Assembly: GCA_903916205.1 (NCBI GenBank)
Contig: CAIWVX010000466.1
Coordinates: forward strand, 1 to 12,832
Origin: an uncultured beta proteobacterium
GTDB lineage: Bacteria; Pseudomonadota; Gammaproteobacteria; Burkholderiales; Rhodocyclaceae
DNA length: 12,832 bases
Direction: 5' to 3'
Under the pieces are notes generated by a model that worked only from the letters and a program-made list of their open reading frames with translations, did not search any database and had not been told where the DNA came from. Below are positions 12,810 through 12,832 of this stretch, in pieces (within the stretch, counting starts at the first letter, position 1; each line of letters opens with the position of its first letter). The position numbers were made by a program, and so were the translations under genes.

Positions 12810-12832
12810 GCCGGTTCTCTCAGAACGTTTGA

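Overview
The window appears to be a chromosomal segment of a gammaproteobacterium. The support is the ruvAB-ybgC-tolQRA gene order, an Rnf cluster in the order rnfC-D-G-E with rnfH attached, and protein sequences close to the gammaproteobacterial forms. The species cannot be named from sequence alone. Every gene I can support is on the minus strand, so transcription runs from right to left. I found no tRNA, rRNA, CRISPR array, transposase or phage gene.

Right third (about 8423-12832): genes for the Rnf/Rsx ion-translocating ferredoxin:NAD+ oxidoreductase, read as rnfC, rnfD, rnfG, rnfE and rnfH. rnfA and rnfB would be expected just beyond the right edge. rnfC/rnfD and rnfD/rnfG overlap by ATGA, and rnfH follows rnfE after 10 bases. 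The series is broken once, between rnfG and rnfE, by a 105-bp imperfect palindrome of CACAGAG-type sequence that resembles a mobile intergenic repeat. The RnfD flavin-attachment motif has Ser where Thr is usual.

Middle (about 5197-8379): a two-gene cassette with its own promoter, which has a perfect TATAAT box. The first gene encodes a 725-residue protein that joins a urea-transporter-type channel domain, an M23 (LytM-type) peptidoglycan endopeptidase domain and an unassigned C-terminal domain. The second encodes a roughly 300-residue outer-membrane beta-barrel with a signal peptide and a C-terminal Trp. The two overlap by GTGA, with an AGGAG ribosome site inside the end of the first gene, so they are probably made together. 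This inner-membrane channel / wall hydrolase / outer-membrane barrel set is the most unusual content of the window.

Left part (1-5024): a tightly packed run ruvA, an AI-2E/PerM-family membrane protein, ruvB, ybgC, tolQ, tolR and tolA, the last truncated by the left edge. RuvAB drives Holliday-junction branch migration. TolQRA is the proton-driven Tol-Pal complex that holds the outer membrane to the cell wall during division. YbgC is the acyl-CoA thioesterase usually encoded with it. ruvC does not lie immediately upstream of ruvA. Gaps of more than 100 bases occur only at 5025-5196 (a hairpin plus the ruvA leader), 8274-8422 (the cassette promoter) and 9399-9568 (the palindrome).
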